Assembly: GCA_016709025.1 (NCBI GenBank)
Contig: JADJEQ010000004.1
Coordinates: forward strand, 124,001-188,000
Reading direction: 5' to 3'
DNA: 64,000 nt
DNA from: Bacteroidales bacterium
Lineage (GTDB): Bacteria; Bacteroidota; Bacteroidia; Bacteroidales; Lentimicrobiaceae
A model generated the notes under the pieces. The model had not been told where the DNA came from, did not search any database, and was given only the letters and a program-made list of their open reading frames with translations. The stretch's first letter is position 1. Each line of letters starts with the position of its first letter. The position numbers and the translations under genes were made by a program. Below, in pieces: positions 51,634 through 59,281 of this stretch.

Positions 51634-52983
51634 ATGAATCGAAAAACTCTGTTACTCTCTGCAATTACAGCGGTAATGCTGATTGCCGGTAACATGTTTA
51701 TGACGGGATGTACCAAAGAAGGTCCTGCCGGTAAGGATGGCATTAACGGCGCTGACGGTGCCAATGGTGCAGATGGCGCTGATGGAACTGCTTCCTGTAT
51801 TACCTGTCACAGCCCCGAAGGAATCGAAATGGCGGCTGTTCAGTATGAACTTTCAAAGCATTCCTACGGTGAAGCAGCATTTGAAGAAGCAGGCAGCACA
51901 ACCTGCGGACCCTGCCACCTATCGGAAGCTTTCAAATATGTTTGTGCCAACAATACCCCATCAACTTTCACACTTAATACTACCACCAACAAGTATGTCA
52001 ACGACTATTTTGTTGCGCCAACCGCGGCATATGGTGAAATTAACTGTGGAACCTGCCACAGCAGTCTGCATACAACCTACGGTGAAGGTGATTTAGCTCT
52101 GACCACCGTTGCTCCTGTAGCTATGACCATGTGGGCCGGTGCAAAAACAATCAATGCACCTGCCGATGGCGGAAGAAGCAACCTGTGTATCAAATGTCAT
52201 CAACCACGTCCTTTCACTGCTTCTGCAGCTGATGGCAATGTACTTGACTATGTAGGAATTGCCTCAAACCCAACAGCAGTATTCTATGATGCAGCAGGTA
52301 CAGGCAACAAACTGAAACCAGGTTACAGAACCCACACCCATTACGGTACAGCAGGTGCTGTATTTGCCGGTATGGGCGGAGTTGAGTTCGCTGGTATTAC
52401 CTATGAGAATTCAATTCATACTACCCTTGCATCCTGCCAGGATTGCCATATGGGAACCATGCAGGGTAAAGCCGGTGGACATACTTTCTTCGCCAAAGGC
52501 AATTTCAACGGATGTAATTCCGATGGTTGCCATACTGAAGCAAATGCTTCCTCTGAAGGACTCTGGATCAATCCAAGGGCTGATATTAAGGCTAAACTTG
52601 ACGAACTTGCAGCTGCACTTAACGTAAATGGCGTTGACATCCTGAACAGGAATCCTGATGGTGAATCCAATCTGTGGGCAGCCAATACAACCAACAAATA
52701 TGATGGCTACCTCAACATTTACGACCCCATCAACAATCCTGACGGACCAACCAATAATCCAGGCGTTTTCCAGAATCCAAGCCCATCGAACTCATGGAGC
52801 CAGGAGCAGAAAGATTACAATCTTACCCTGCCTAAAATCACCCTCACCAATGCACAAATGGGTTCAATTATCAACTTCCAGTTGTGTCTGAGGGATTATA
52901 GCCTTGGAATTCACAATTACAAATATACCAAAGCACTGTTGTCAAACTCAATCAGTGTCCTTTCTACCAAAGGTGGTGTATAG
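51634..52983 (+). CDS. Multihaem lipoprotein with collagen-like spacer
   Basis: A 449-residue lipoprotein (lipobox MTGC, Cys26). A collagen-like stretch GPAGKDGINGADGANGADGADG at about 30-51 separates the lipid anchor from the haem part. Haem motifs are CITCH at 55-59, CGPCH, CGTCH, CIKCH and CQDCH, plus one CNSDGCH with four-residue spacing. The C-terminal about 150 residues (INPRADIKAKLDELAAALNVNG and a Tyr/His-rich NFQLCLRDYSLGIHNYKY end) resemble the tail of cytochrome proteins of the DmsE/MtrA-type or PCC surface cytochromes. It is probably outer-membrane tethered. Terminator at 53001-53032 ends the operon from 48090. Confidence 0.88.
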   Translation: MNRKTLLLSAITAVMLIAGNMFMTGCTKEGPAGKDGINGADGANGADGADGTASCITCHSPEGIEMAAVQYELSKHSYGEAAFEEAGSTTCGPCHLSEAFKYVCANNTPSTFTLNTTTNKYVNDYFVAPTAAYGEINCGTCHSSLHTTYGEGDLALTTVAPVAMTMWAGAKTINAPADGGRSNLCIKCHQPRPFTASAADGNVLDYVGIASNPTAVFYDAAGTGNKLKPGYRTHTHYGTAGAVFAGMGGVEFAGITYENSIHTTLASCQDCHMGTMQGKAGGHTFFAKGNFNGCNSDGCHTEANASSEGLWINPRADIKAKLDELAAALNVNGVDILNRNPDGESNLWAANTTNKYDGYLNIYDPINNPDGPTNNPGVFQNPSPSNSWSQEQKDYNLTLPKITLTNAQMGSIINFQLCLRDYSLGIHNYKYTKALLSNSISVLSTKGGV

Positions 52984-53000
52984 TAACTGATAGTTTTTAA

Positions 53001-53032
53001 AAAAAACCGCTGTGTTCACAGCGGTTTTTTTT
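53001..53032 (+). terminator. Intrinsic terminator after the multihaem lipoprotein
   Basis: AAAAAACCGCTGTG and CACAGCGGTTTTTT form a strong stem with a T8 tail. It closes the operon from 48090 to 52983. Confidence 0.92.
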
Positions 53033-53585
53033 ATTCAATCCTGAGCCTGCTCCGAAAAGTCAATAAGGCAGATTAGACACCAGGTCATCAACCCTGCCTG
53101 CCGTCAGGGTTACACAAAGTATTGTATATCATTAAATTTAATTGGTGAATTCCGGCCTGGTTGCCTCAGACAGACAGGTTAGTGATATTGTATTTTGGTG
53201 GCAAAAAATTAGTTTTCGGAGTGGACTCAATTTTTAAAATGAAATGGCAGTAATTCTCTTCAATCCTGATAAACCGGGCTTTTATTGCTTACCAAATCCT
53301 CAGGCAGTTGCCTGCAATCATACCATTAGCAATCTGAATCATTGATCTCAATGATTTTCATCATCTATTATTCCGTATAAATTACCTTTTTGCGATATAA
53401 TATCTCACCCGGTTCATATCTTATCATCTAGATATATACTTATCTTTGATAACCATATCAGGCAGTAAACTATAGGATTTTTATTAACTTTGTTTACATC
53501 CAAGCCTTTAACTATCGCAGAATAATTTAAAAGGCTGGCACTGAATTTGTAATTCGCTGTAAATTAATCACCAAAATCAAACAAA
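53033..53585. other. Spacer with palindromes and promoter boxes before cytochrome copy 2
   Basis: Contains a degenerate CTGCCTG palindrome (CCCTGCCTGCCGTCAGGGT, 53092-53110), an inverted repeat AATCATTGA-N2-TCAATGATT at 53337-53356, and -7 boxes TATCTTTG at 53441-53448 and TAACTTTG at 53485-53492. No ORF is supported. Confidence 0.55.
53441..53492 (+). promoter_or_regulatory. Two -7 boxes before cytochrome copy 2
   Basis: TATCTTTG at 53441-53448 and TAACTTTG at 53485-53492 both fit TAnnTTTG. The second gives a leader of about 87 bases. Confidence 0.45.
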
Positions 53586-53999
53586 ATGAAAAACTCAGCT
53601 AGAATTAGTACAGTTTTATTATTGGGCCTGTTCATTGGAATGGCCCATGCATCTTTTGCCCAGAAAGCCGGTGCTGCATGGGTTATCCCTGCAAAATACA
53701 AGACGATGAAAAGTACAGTGAAGGCAACTGACCCCTCCGTAATGACCACAGGGAAAGAACTCTTCAACAAGCATTGCAAATCCTGCCATGGTGCCAAAGG
53801 ACTTGGAGATGGCCCCAAATCTGCAACCCTTGAAACAATTGTACCTCCTTTCAATTCCAAAACATTTACAGCTCAGACTGATGGAGAAATCTATTACCAG
53901 TCATTCATTGGCCGCGACGAAATGCCGAATTTCGAGAAGAAAATTCTGGATGAAGGCGACAGATGGGCAGTGGTAAATTTCTTAAGGACCCTTAAGTAA
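53586..53999 (+). CDS. Periplasmic monohaem cytochrome c (copy 2)
   Basis: A 137-residue cytochrome with a cleavable signal peptide (MKNSARISTVLLLGLFIGMAHASFAQ). The haem motif CKSCH is at 64-68, in the same position as in copy 1 at 49474-49890, and the GAKGLGDGPK, DGEIYYQSF(I/V)GRD(E/D)MPNFEKK and RWAVVNFLRTLK blocks are shared. It is transcribed alone, with its own promoter boxes and a strong terminator, unlike copy 1, which sits within an operon. The copies may serve different redox conditions. Confidence 0.93.
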   Translation: MKNSARISTVLLLGLFIGMAHASFAQKAGAAWVIPAKYKTMKSTVKATDPSVMTTGKELFNKHCKSCHGAKGLGDGPKSATLETIVPPFNSKTFTAQTDGEIYYQSFIGRDEMPNFEKKILDEGDRWAVVNFLRTLK

Positions 54000-54009
54000 T
54001 CATTTATAG

Positions 54010-54048
54010 CAAGGGGTGTTCACATAAATGAACACCCCTTGTTTTTTT
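54010..54048 (+). terminator. Intrinsic terminator after cytochrome copy 2
   Basis: CAAGGGGTGTTCA and TGAACACCCCTTG form a 13-bp stem with a CATAAA loop and T7 tail. Confidence 0.93.
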
Positions 54049-54149
54049 ATCCGTCAATATTACCCGGCCTTAAGACCACTTTTTTGAATTTTGATTGATT
54101 TAACCGGTATCATTAAATTTTTAAGAAACCTGAATTAAATTACGATAAA

Positions 54150-55649
54150 ATGAAACTCCCAAAATCAATATACAACTGGATCAGCATCAGCGGTTTTATC
54201 CTGGCCATCAACAGCGTGATAATTATTTTTATCCTGTTTCTTTTTGCATTGTTTTCGAATGAAAGCAATGCCTACATGGGACTTTTCATCTACATTATTG
54301 TACCTGCATTCATGGTGCTGGGTCTTTTGCTGATTCCATTGGGCATGTTCGTCCAAAGAAGAAAAAAAGTTACGGCTAAAGAGAGTTCACAAAAATGGCC
54401 TATCCTTGACCTGAATGACAATATTCAGCGGAAAGCCCTGGTAAGAATTTCGGTTATTACAGTAATTTTATTGGTCGTTTCTTCATTCGGAAGTTATCAG
54501 GCTTTCCATTACACCGAATCGGTTGAGTTTTGCGGCACCCTCTGCCACCAGGTAATGGAACCCGAATATGTAACTTATCAGCATTCTGCCCATGCAAACG
54601 TAAAATGCGTTGAATGCCATGTTGGAGAAGGGGCCGACTGGTATATGAAATCAAAATTGTCGGGGCTCTACCAGGTTTATTCGGTCATGTTCAAAAAATA
54701 CTCAAGGCCGATTGCTACCCCACTTCACAACCTGCGTCCTGCCAGCGAAACCTGTGAAAAATGTCATTGGCCTGAAAAGTTTTATTCGCAGAAACTACGC
54801 AATCAACGCTCATACCTGGCCGATTCTGCCAATACGGAATGGGATATCTCCCTGCTAATGAAAATTGGCCCCGAACACAGCGCCATGGGTTTGTCGGAAG
54901 GCATTCACTGGCACATCAATAAGAATTTCAAAATTGAATACATTGCCGGCACAAAAGACAGGGAAACCATTCCCTGGGTGAAACTTACCAATCTGAAAAC
55001 GGGGGAAACCAAAATCTATATGGACGAAGAAAACCCAATAGAACAGCCTGCCATGGATACCCTTGAAATGAGATCGATGGATTGCATGGATTGTCATACC
55101 CGCCCATCACATGTTTACAAGTCGGCTCCAAATTACATAGATCAGGCAATGCTTTCAGGAAAGATTCCGGCCGACATCCCATGGATAAAAATGGCCGCCA
55201 TGGAAGCCCTCAAGGTCCCCTATGAAACAAAAGAACACGCTCATGCGCAGATCTACCTCACCATGGTTTCATGGTACAAAGATAATTATCCCGATAGTTA
55301 CCTGCAGAATTTTAACAGGATTCAGAAAGCCATTAAAGTTGTCCAGAACGAATACAGCGACAATGTTTTCCCATACATGAAAGCGGATGCAACCCAATAC
55401 CTGGATCACATCGGACATCTTGAATCGGAAGGCTGTTTCCGCTGCCATTCCGACCGCCACAAGACCAAAACCGGGGAAACGATCTCCAAAAACTGTGATA
55501 TGTGTCATACCATCCTGGCCCAGGGACCAAGTAATAATATCCAGAATGTCCCATTAAATGGTACCATGGAGTTCGCACACCCTGTATATATCAGGGGTAA
55601 GGAGAAAACGGCTTTATGCTCTGATTGTCATAAGGTGCTGTACGAGTAA
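54150..55649 (+). CDS. NapC/NirT-family seven-haem cytochrome, ImcH-like
   Basis: A 499-residue membrane protein. Helices lie at about 13-35, 42-66 and 98-115. The first haem motif is CGTLCH at 128-133 (CX3CH), then CVECH at 153-157, CEKCH, CMDCH, CFRCH, CDMCH and CSDCH, seven in all. FCGTLCHQVMEPEYVTYQHSAHANVKCVECH and PIATPLHNLRPASETCEKCHWPEKF match the pattern I recall for Geobacter ImcH, an inner-membrane quinol oxidase for high-potential extracellular electron acceptors. NapC/NirT proteins in general pass electrons from quinol to periplasmic cytochromes. Here the gene is monocistronic and ends in a terminator at 55694-55731. The acceptor is not known. Confidence 0.9.
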   Translation: MKLPKSIYNWISISGFILAINSVIIIFILFLFALFSNESNAYMGLFIYIIVPAFMVLGLLLIPLGMFVQRRKKVTAKESSQKWPILDLNDNIQRKALVRISVITVILLVVSSFGSYQAFHYTESVEFCGTLCHQVMEPEYVTYQHSAHANVKCVECHVGEGADWYMKSKLSGLYQVYSVMFKKYSRPIATPLHNLRPASETCEKCHWPEKFYSQKLRNQRSYLADSANTEWDISLLMKIGPEHSAMGLSEGIHWHINKNFKIEYIAGTKDRETIPWVKLTNLKTGETKIYMDEENPIEQPAMDTLEMRSMDCMDCHTRPSHVYKSAPNYIDQAMLSGKIPADIPWIKMAAMEALKVPYETKEHAHAQIYLTMVSWYKDNYPDSYLQNFNRIQKAIKVVQNEYSDNVFPYMKADATQYLDHIGHLESEGCFRCHSDRHKTKTGETISKNCDMCHTILAQGPSNNIQNVPLNGTMEFAHPVYIRGKEKTALCSDCHKVLYE

Positions 55650-55693
55650 GTTCAAATACACTCATAATTAAGTTTTTGGTGAATACGCAGCAT

Positions 55694-55731
55694 GAACAGC
55701 TACCCTGAAAAAGTAGCTGTTCTCTTTTTTT
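55694..55731 (+). terminator. Intrinsic terminator after the NapC/NirT gene
   Basis: GAACAGCTAC and GTAGCTGTTC form a perfect 10-bp stem with a 9-base loop and a T7 tail. Confidence 0.92.
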
Positions 55732-55844
55732 ATCAGGTATTTCAGGTATTCCTGTTTCTATCAGAATCCAACAACGTTGTTGCCCGGTAAAGGAGAAATC
55801 TCCTTTGATAAATTTTAGTTACTTTCGTTGAAAATATACCATTT

Positions 55845-56543
55845 ATGAAACGCTCCCTATTCATACTCCCTTTCCTTCTATTCACTATCCAGCTGCATTC
55901 ACAACCGTTGCAGGTTCAATTGGCCATTCAGTCAGGTCTTTGTCTGCCGGTTTTCGATTTCGCTGAAACCAACCTCGAAACGGGGAGTTTTGCACTTCCG
56001 GGTTTCACCGGCTCAGTTGAAGCAAAAATGGTTTTAAATAACCATTGGACAGGGTTTATTCAGGGAGGTATAGAATTGAATCCGATCGATGTCGGATTGC
56101 TGGGTTATGAAAAAGTACAGGCCGACCCGTTTCTCGAGGACCTCTATATCCGCAGCGATCCATTCAAGGTGATTCACCTGATGGCTGGTCCCGGTTACCA
56201 GACCGGCATTGGAAAAAACTTTTCACTGGAAGGCCAGTTGTCTGCAGGGGTATTTTTCTCTTCAACTCCTTACCAGTTATACAAACCTACTTACCAGCTT
56301 TTAGGGGATAAATTCTATGAAATCACCCCGGCTAGGGATATCAGTTTCGCTTATGGGGCGAACCTTCGTCTGATGTATGAAGTAACTCCCTGTTATCAGA
56401 TGGCTTTAACCAACCAGTTTATGCATTCTAAAGCCTCATATGACTTTATGAACGGGCAAACCCTGCGGACTGATGTCAGAAATATCAGCCTGTGGAATAT
56501 TTCATTTTCATTGATTCTCAGGTTATTTGAAATGAAGGTTTAA
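55845..56543 (+). CDS. Predicted outer-membrane beta-barrel protein of unknown function
   Basis: A 232-residue protein with a signal peptide (MKRSLFILPFLLFTIQLHSQ) and alternating strands over the rest, such as TGFIQGGIELNPIDVG, FSLEGQLSAGVFFSSTPY and LRLMYEVTPCYQMALTNQFM. The C terminus is SFSLILRLFEMKV. This is the look of the small 8- to 12-strand barrels in the OmpA/OMP_b-brl class. No OmpA peptidoglycan-binding domain is attached. It is a single gene; I cannot give a specific role. Confidence 0.7.
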   Translation: MKRSLFILPFLLFTIQLHSQPLQVQLAIQSGLCLPVFDFAETNLETGSFALPGFTGSVEAKMVLNNHWTGFIQGGIELNPIDVGLLGYEKVQADPFLEDLYIRSDPFKVIHLMAGPGYQTGIGKNFSLEGQLSAGVFFSSTPYQLYKPTYQLLGDKFYEITPARDISFAYGANLRLMYEVTPCYQMALTNQFMHSKASYDFMNGQTLRTDVRNISLWNISFSLILRLFEMKV

Positions 56544-56573
56544 AGCCCGGCCTCAAAGCTAAAACAGCCGCGT

Positions 56574-56786
56574 TTGCGCGCGTCTTACTTTCTGACGCGT
56601 GCCCCGGACTTTGATTATCATATTTCGCAAATTCCGCCAGGCATTGGTTGCGCGCGATTCATACAAGAACAGATTGTTTGGGCGCCGAGCCCACTAACAC
56701 CGTCTTATTTTCTGACGCGTGCCCCGGCCTTTGATCAGTACATTTCTCAAATTCAGCCAGGACAATTTACATCCTGGTATAATTAA
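56574..56786. repeat. Duplicated 60-bp unit (TTTCTGACGCGTGCCCCGG) in spacer
   Basis: GTCTTACTTTCTGACGCGTG (56579 onward) and GTCTTATTTTCTGACGCGTG (56701 onward) start two copies of a roughly 62-bp unit, 122 bases apart. A 70-codon frame reads through both as SYFLTRAPxFDxxISQIxPG repeats, but its TTG start and lack of homology make a gene doubtful. Confidence 0.55.
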
Positions 56787-56821
56787 TTGATGCATTATTT
56801 CTTTCATTGAAATTGACATTC

Positions 56822-56849
56822 AAAAAAAAAGCCCCGGAACACCCGGGGC
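56822..56849 (-). terminator. Intrinsic terminator of rho
   Basis: GCCCCGG-AACAC-CCGGGGC hairpin followed in the minus direction by T9. It lies 26 bases past the rho stop. Confidence 0.85.
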
Positions 56850-56874
56850 CTCTTAAATTTAATCAGACCGATGA

Positions 56875-58779
56875 TTAACCATTCATGGAAATCAGGAACT
56901 CTTCGTTGGTCTGGGTGTATTTCATTTTATCCTTCAGGAATTCCATGGCTTCCAGCGGATTCATGTCGGCCAGGTGGTTGCGGAGTACCCAGATGCGTTG
57001 CAGGGTTTCCTTATCCAGCAACAGGTCTTCGCGACGGGTGCTCGAAGCAACAATGTCAATGGCCGGGTAAATACGCTTGTTCGACAGTTTGCGGTCGAGC
57101 TGAAGCTCCATGTTACCGGTTCCCTTGAATTCCTCGAAGATAACCTCGTCCATTTTGGAACCAGTGTCGATGAGGGCGGTTGCAATGATGGTGAGCGAAC
57201 CTCCGTTTTCGATCTGGCGGGCTGCGCCAAAGAAACGCTTCGGTTTCTGAAGGGCGTTGGCCTCTACCCCACCCGACAGAACTTTGCCTGATGCAGGAGA
57301 AACGGTATTGTAAGCCCTTGCCAGACGGGTAATCGAGTCGAGCAGGATTACCACATCGTGACCACATTCGGTCATACGTTTTGCCTTTTCAAGCACGATG
57401 TTGGCGATCTTCACGTGGCGGTCGGCCGGTTCATCGAAGGTGGATGCAATCACCTCCGCTTTTACACTGCGGGCCATATCGGTTACCTCTTCAGGCCTTT
57501 CATCAATCAACAGTACAATAAGGTAAGCTTCCGGATGGTTGTATGCGATGGCATTGGCGATCTCTTTCAGCAACACCGTTTTACCGGTCTTGGGCTGGGC
57601 TACGATCAGTCCGCGTTGTCCCTTGCCAATGGGTGAGAAAAGGTCAATCACCCTGGTCGAAAGGTTGGAACCCGGGTGACCGGTCAGATTGAATTTCTTT
57701 TCAGGGAAAAGCGGAGTAAGGTAATCGAAGGGAATGCGGTCGCGCACTTCATCGGGCGTACGTCCGTTGATCAGTTCTACCTTGATCAGAGGAAAATACT
57801 TCTCCCCTTCTTTCGGCGGGCGGATGGTTCCTCGAACGGTATCGCCGGTTTTCAAGCCAAAAAGTTTGATTTGTGACTGTGAAACATAAACATCGTCGGG
57901 TGAATTCAGGTAATGATAATCGGATGAACGGAGGAATCCGTAACCATCGGGCATAATTTCAAGCACACCGTCACTCGAGATAAAACCATCAAACTCCCAG
58001 GTATATTCATCGCGTTTGCGTTCGGGGAACCTGGGCTGACGGGGATTGTTGAATTCGCGTGAATACCGGTCACCATTCGGCCTGAATGGCTCGGGATCGC
58101 TGTACCGTTCAACGGGTGGTGGTGGTGGAGGCAATGGATTCTGAAACTCTTCGGCAGGCATTGGCTGTGGAATTTCCACTTCTGTAACCGCTGGTTCAAT
58201 TACCGGAACATCCTCAACAATGACATCTTCGATGTCTTCAATAATGGGTTCTGAACTAAGCCGGATGGCTTCTTCATCGATGTGATCGCTTTTTGAAACC
58301 GGAGGAAGGTTCCTGTTCGGATTGGGGGTCTGTTCGCGTTTTGGACGGCCCCTCCTGGGTTTATCCTGTTTGCCGGCAAATGGCTCTTTTGCCGGAATAG
58401 CCGGAGTAGCCGGAACTGAAGCTACCACTGGTGCAGGTTCTTTTACAACCTCCGGTTTTTCTATAGCTGGTGTAGTGGCCGCTGTGGCTGCAGTTGTTGG
58501 ATTGGATGAAGCTATCGGGCTTCCCTGTGTGCTTTTGTCAAACTTGGGTTTGCCTTTGGCAAAGCGTTCGTCGGGTAGACGCTGACGCTTAAACTTGTTT
58601 TCACGGGCAGCTTTTTCTTTCTCCAGCATTTCCCTTGATGGGTTTAATGCCTGAAAATCAAGTATCTGGTAAACCAGATCCTGTTTCTTTAATGAATCAT
58701 ACCTGGGAATGCTCAACCCACGGGCAATGTCTTTCAACTCCTCAATTGGCTTGTTGTTAAGCTCAATAATATCGTACAT
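56875..58779 (-). CDS. rho: Transcription termination factor Rho (long Bacteroidota form)
   Basis: A hexameric RNA helicase/translocase that ends transcripts at Rho sites. The 634-residue length exceeds E. coli Rho (419) because of a disordered insert. A Rho N-terminal helix domain is at about 1-45. A Pro/Ala/Glu/Arg-rich low-complexity insert covers about 60-255. The cold-shock RNA-binding domain follows at about 262-340 ([15 protein letters not shown]). The ATPase core has Walker A AQPKTGKT at 394-401, [14 protein letters not shown] and the Q-loop and R-loop regions. The insert is characteristic of Bacteroidota Rho. The -7 box at 58931-58938 implies a leader of about 145 bases, which could allow autoregulation. 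Confidence 0.97.
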   Translation of the reverse strand: MYDIIELNNKPIEELKDIARGLSIPRYDSLKKQDLVYQILDFQALNPSREMLEKEKAARENKFKRQRLPDERFAKGKPKFDKSTQGSPIASSNPTTAATAATTPAIEKPEVVKEPAPVVASVPATPAIPAKEPFAGKQDKPRRGRPKREQTPNPNRNLPPVSKSDHIDEEAIRLSSEPIIEDIEDVIVEDVPVIEPAVTEVEIPQPMPAEEFQNPLPPPPPPVERYSDPEPFRPNGDRYSREFNNPRQPRFPERKRDEYTWEFDGFISSDGVLEIMPDGYGFLRSSDYHYLNSPDDVYVSQSQIKLFGLKTGDTVRGTIRPPKEGEKYFPLIKVELINGRTPDEVRDRIPFDYLTPLFPEKKFNLTGHPGSNLSTRVIDLFSPIGKGQRGLIVAQPKTGKTVLLKEIANAIAYNHPEAYLIVLLIDERPEEVTDMARSVKAEVIASTFDEPADRHVKIANIVLEKAKRMTECGHDVVILLDSITRLARAYNTVSPASGKVLSGGVEANALQKPKRFFGAARQIENGGSLTIIATALIDTGSKMDEVIFEEFKGTGNMELQLDRKLSNKRIYPAIDIVASSTRREDLLLDKETLQRIWVLRNHLADMNPLEAMEFLKDKMKYTQTNEEFLISMNG

Positions 58780-58930
58780 AAAAAATGATTGATTTGTGAT
58801 CTGAATAAATGATCGGAAATAATAAGATTAATAAAGGATTCCGCACTCCGGAATGATCCGGTTACCTCTGCTTAAACTAAAAAGTACTGAGAGAATAATT
58901 GAGAGCGGGATTGAATTGTTTTTGAAGGAG

Positions 58931-58938
58931 CAAAGATA
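58931..58938 (-). promoter_or_regulatory. Bacteroidota -7 box for rho
   Basis: CAAAGATA reads TATCTTTG on the minus strand, about 150 bases before the rho ATG. Confidence 0.5.
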
Positions 58939-59027
58939 CAATTATTTAATCGGAAATTAAAAGCTTTATTTTTTTAGTTATTTATCGGGTTAAAGCAGGA
59001 GTTTTTCTTCAGTCAATATTTTGTCAT

Positions 59028-59074
59028 TAAGGGACTGTTTAAAATTTTTAATTCCATATTCAATAGGCAGATGT
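59028..59074. repeat. Dispersed element end (copy C)
   Basis: TTAAGGGACTGTTTAAAATT, then AATTCCATATTCAATAGGCAG. It aligns to copy B read on its minus strand and to the ends of copy A. It breaks off just before the homopolymer block. Confidence 0.55.
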
Positions 59075-59084
59075 AAAATTAACG

Positions 59085-59180
59085 AAAAAAGGGGGGTGTG
59101 GTTTTTTTTTTTGAAAGCCCCCCCCCCCCCCCCCCCCGGGGCGGGGGGGGCCCCCCCCCCCCCCATTTTTTTTTTATTTT
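59085..59180. other. Homopolymer block of C, G, A and T runs
   Basis: Runs of G6, T11, C about 22, G4-C-G8-9, C about 14 and T10 follow one another. This composition is unlike the rest of the window and is likely an assembly artefact, although a hairpin-forming natural sequence cannot be excluded. Confidence 0.7.
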
Positions 59181-59245
59181 AAAATTTCCCCCTAAATTTC
59201 CTATTTTTTCCATATCAATCTGTCTTAGATTCAAAAAAAAACCTG

Positions 59246-59253
59246 TAGGTTTG
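59246..59253 (+). promoter_or_regulatory. Bacteroidota -7 box before gcvT
   Basis: TAGGTTTG fits TAnnTTTG; the ATG lies 29 bases further on. Confidence 0.55.
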
Positions 59254-59281
59254 CCCTGTAAAATCAATTAAAATCATAGTT

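Larger units (their letters stand above)
58780..59281. other. rho/gcvT intergenic region
   Basis: Contains the rho -7 box at 58931-58938, dispersed-element copy C at 59028-59074, an abnormal homopolymer block at 59085-59180 and the gcvT -7 box at 59246-59253. No gene or riboswitch is supported. Confidence 0.6.

Noticed and set aside
53337..53356. FNR box upstream of cytochrome copy 2
   Set aside because: AATCATTGA-N2-TCAATGATT is a good palindrome but lacks the TGA-N6-TCA core, so I list it only as a spacer feature.
54150..55649. Classic NrfH/NrfA nitrite reductase system
   Set aside because: No NrfA-type pentahaem catalytic gene (with CxxCK) is present, and the NapC-like protein is too long and has seven haems.
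59000..59281. Glycine riboswitch upstream of gcvT
   Set aside because: I found no recognisable riboswitch core; the sequence is a repeat end, homopolymers and a plain -7 box.
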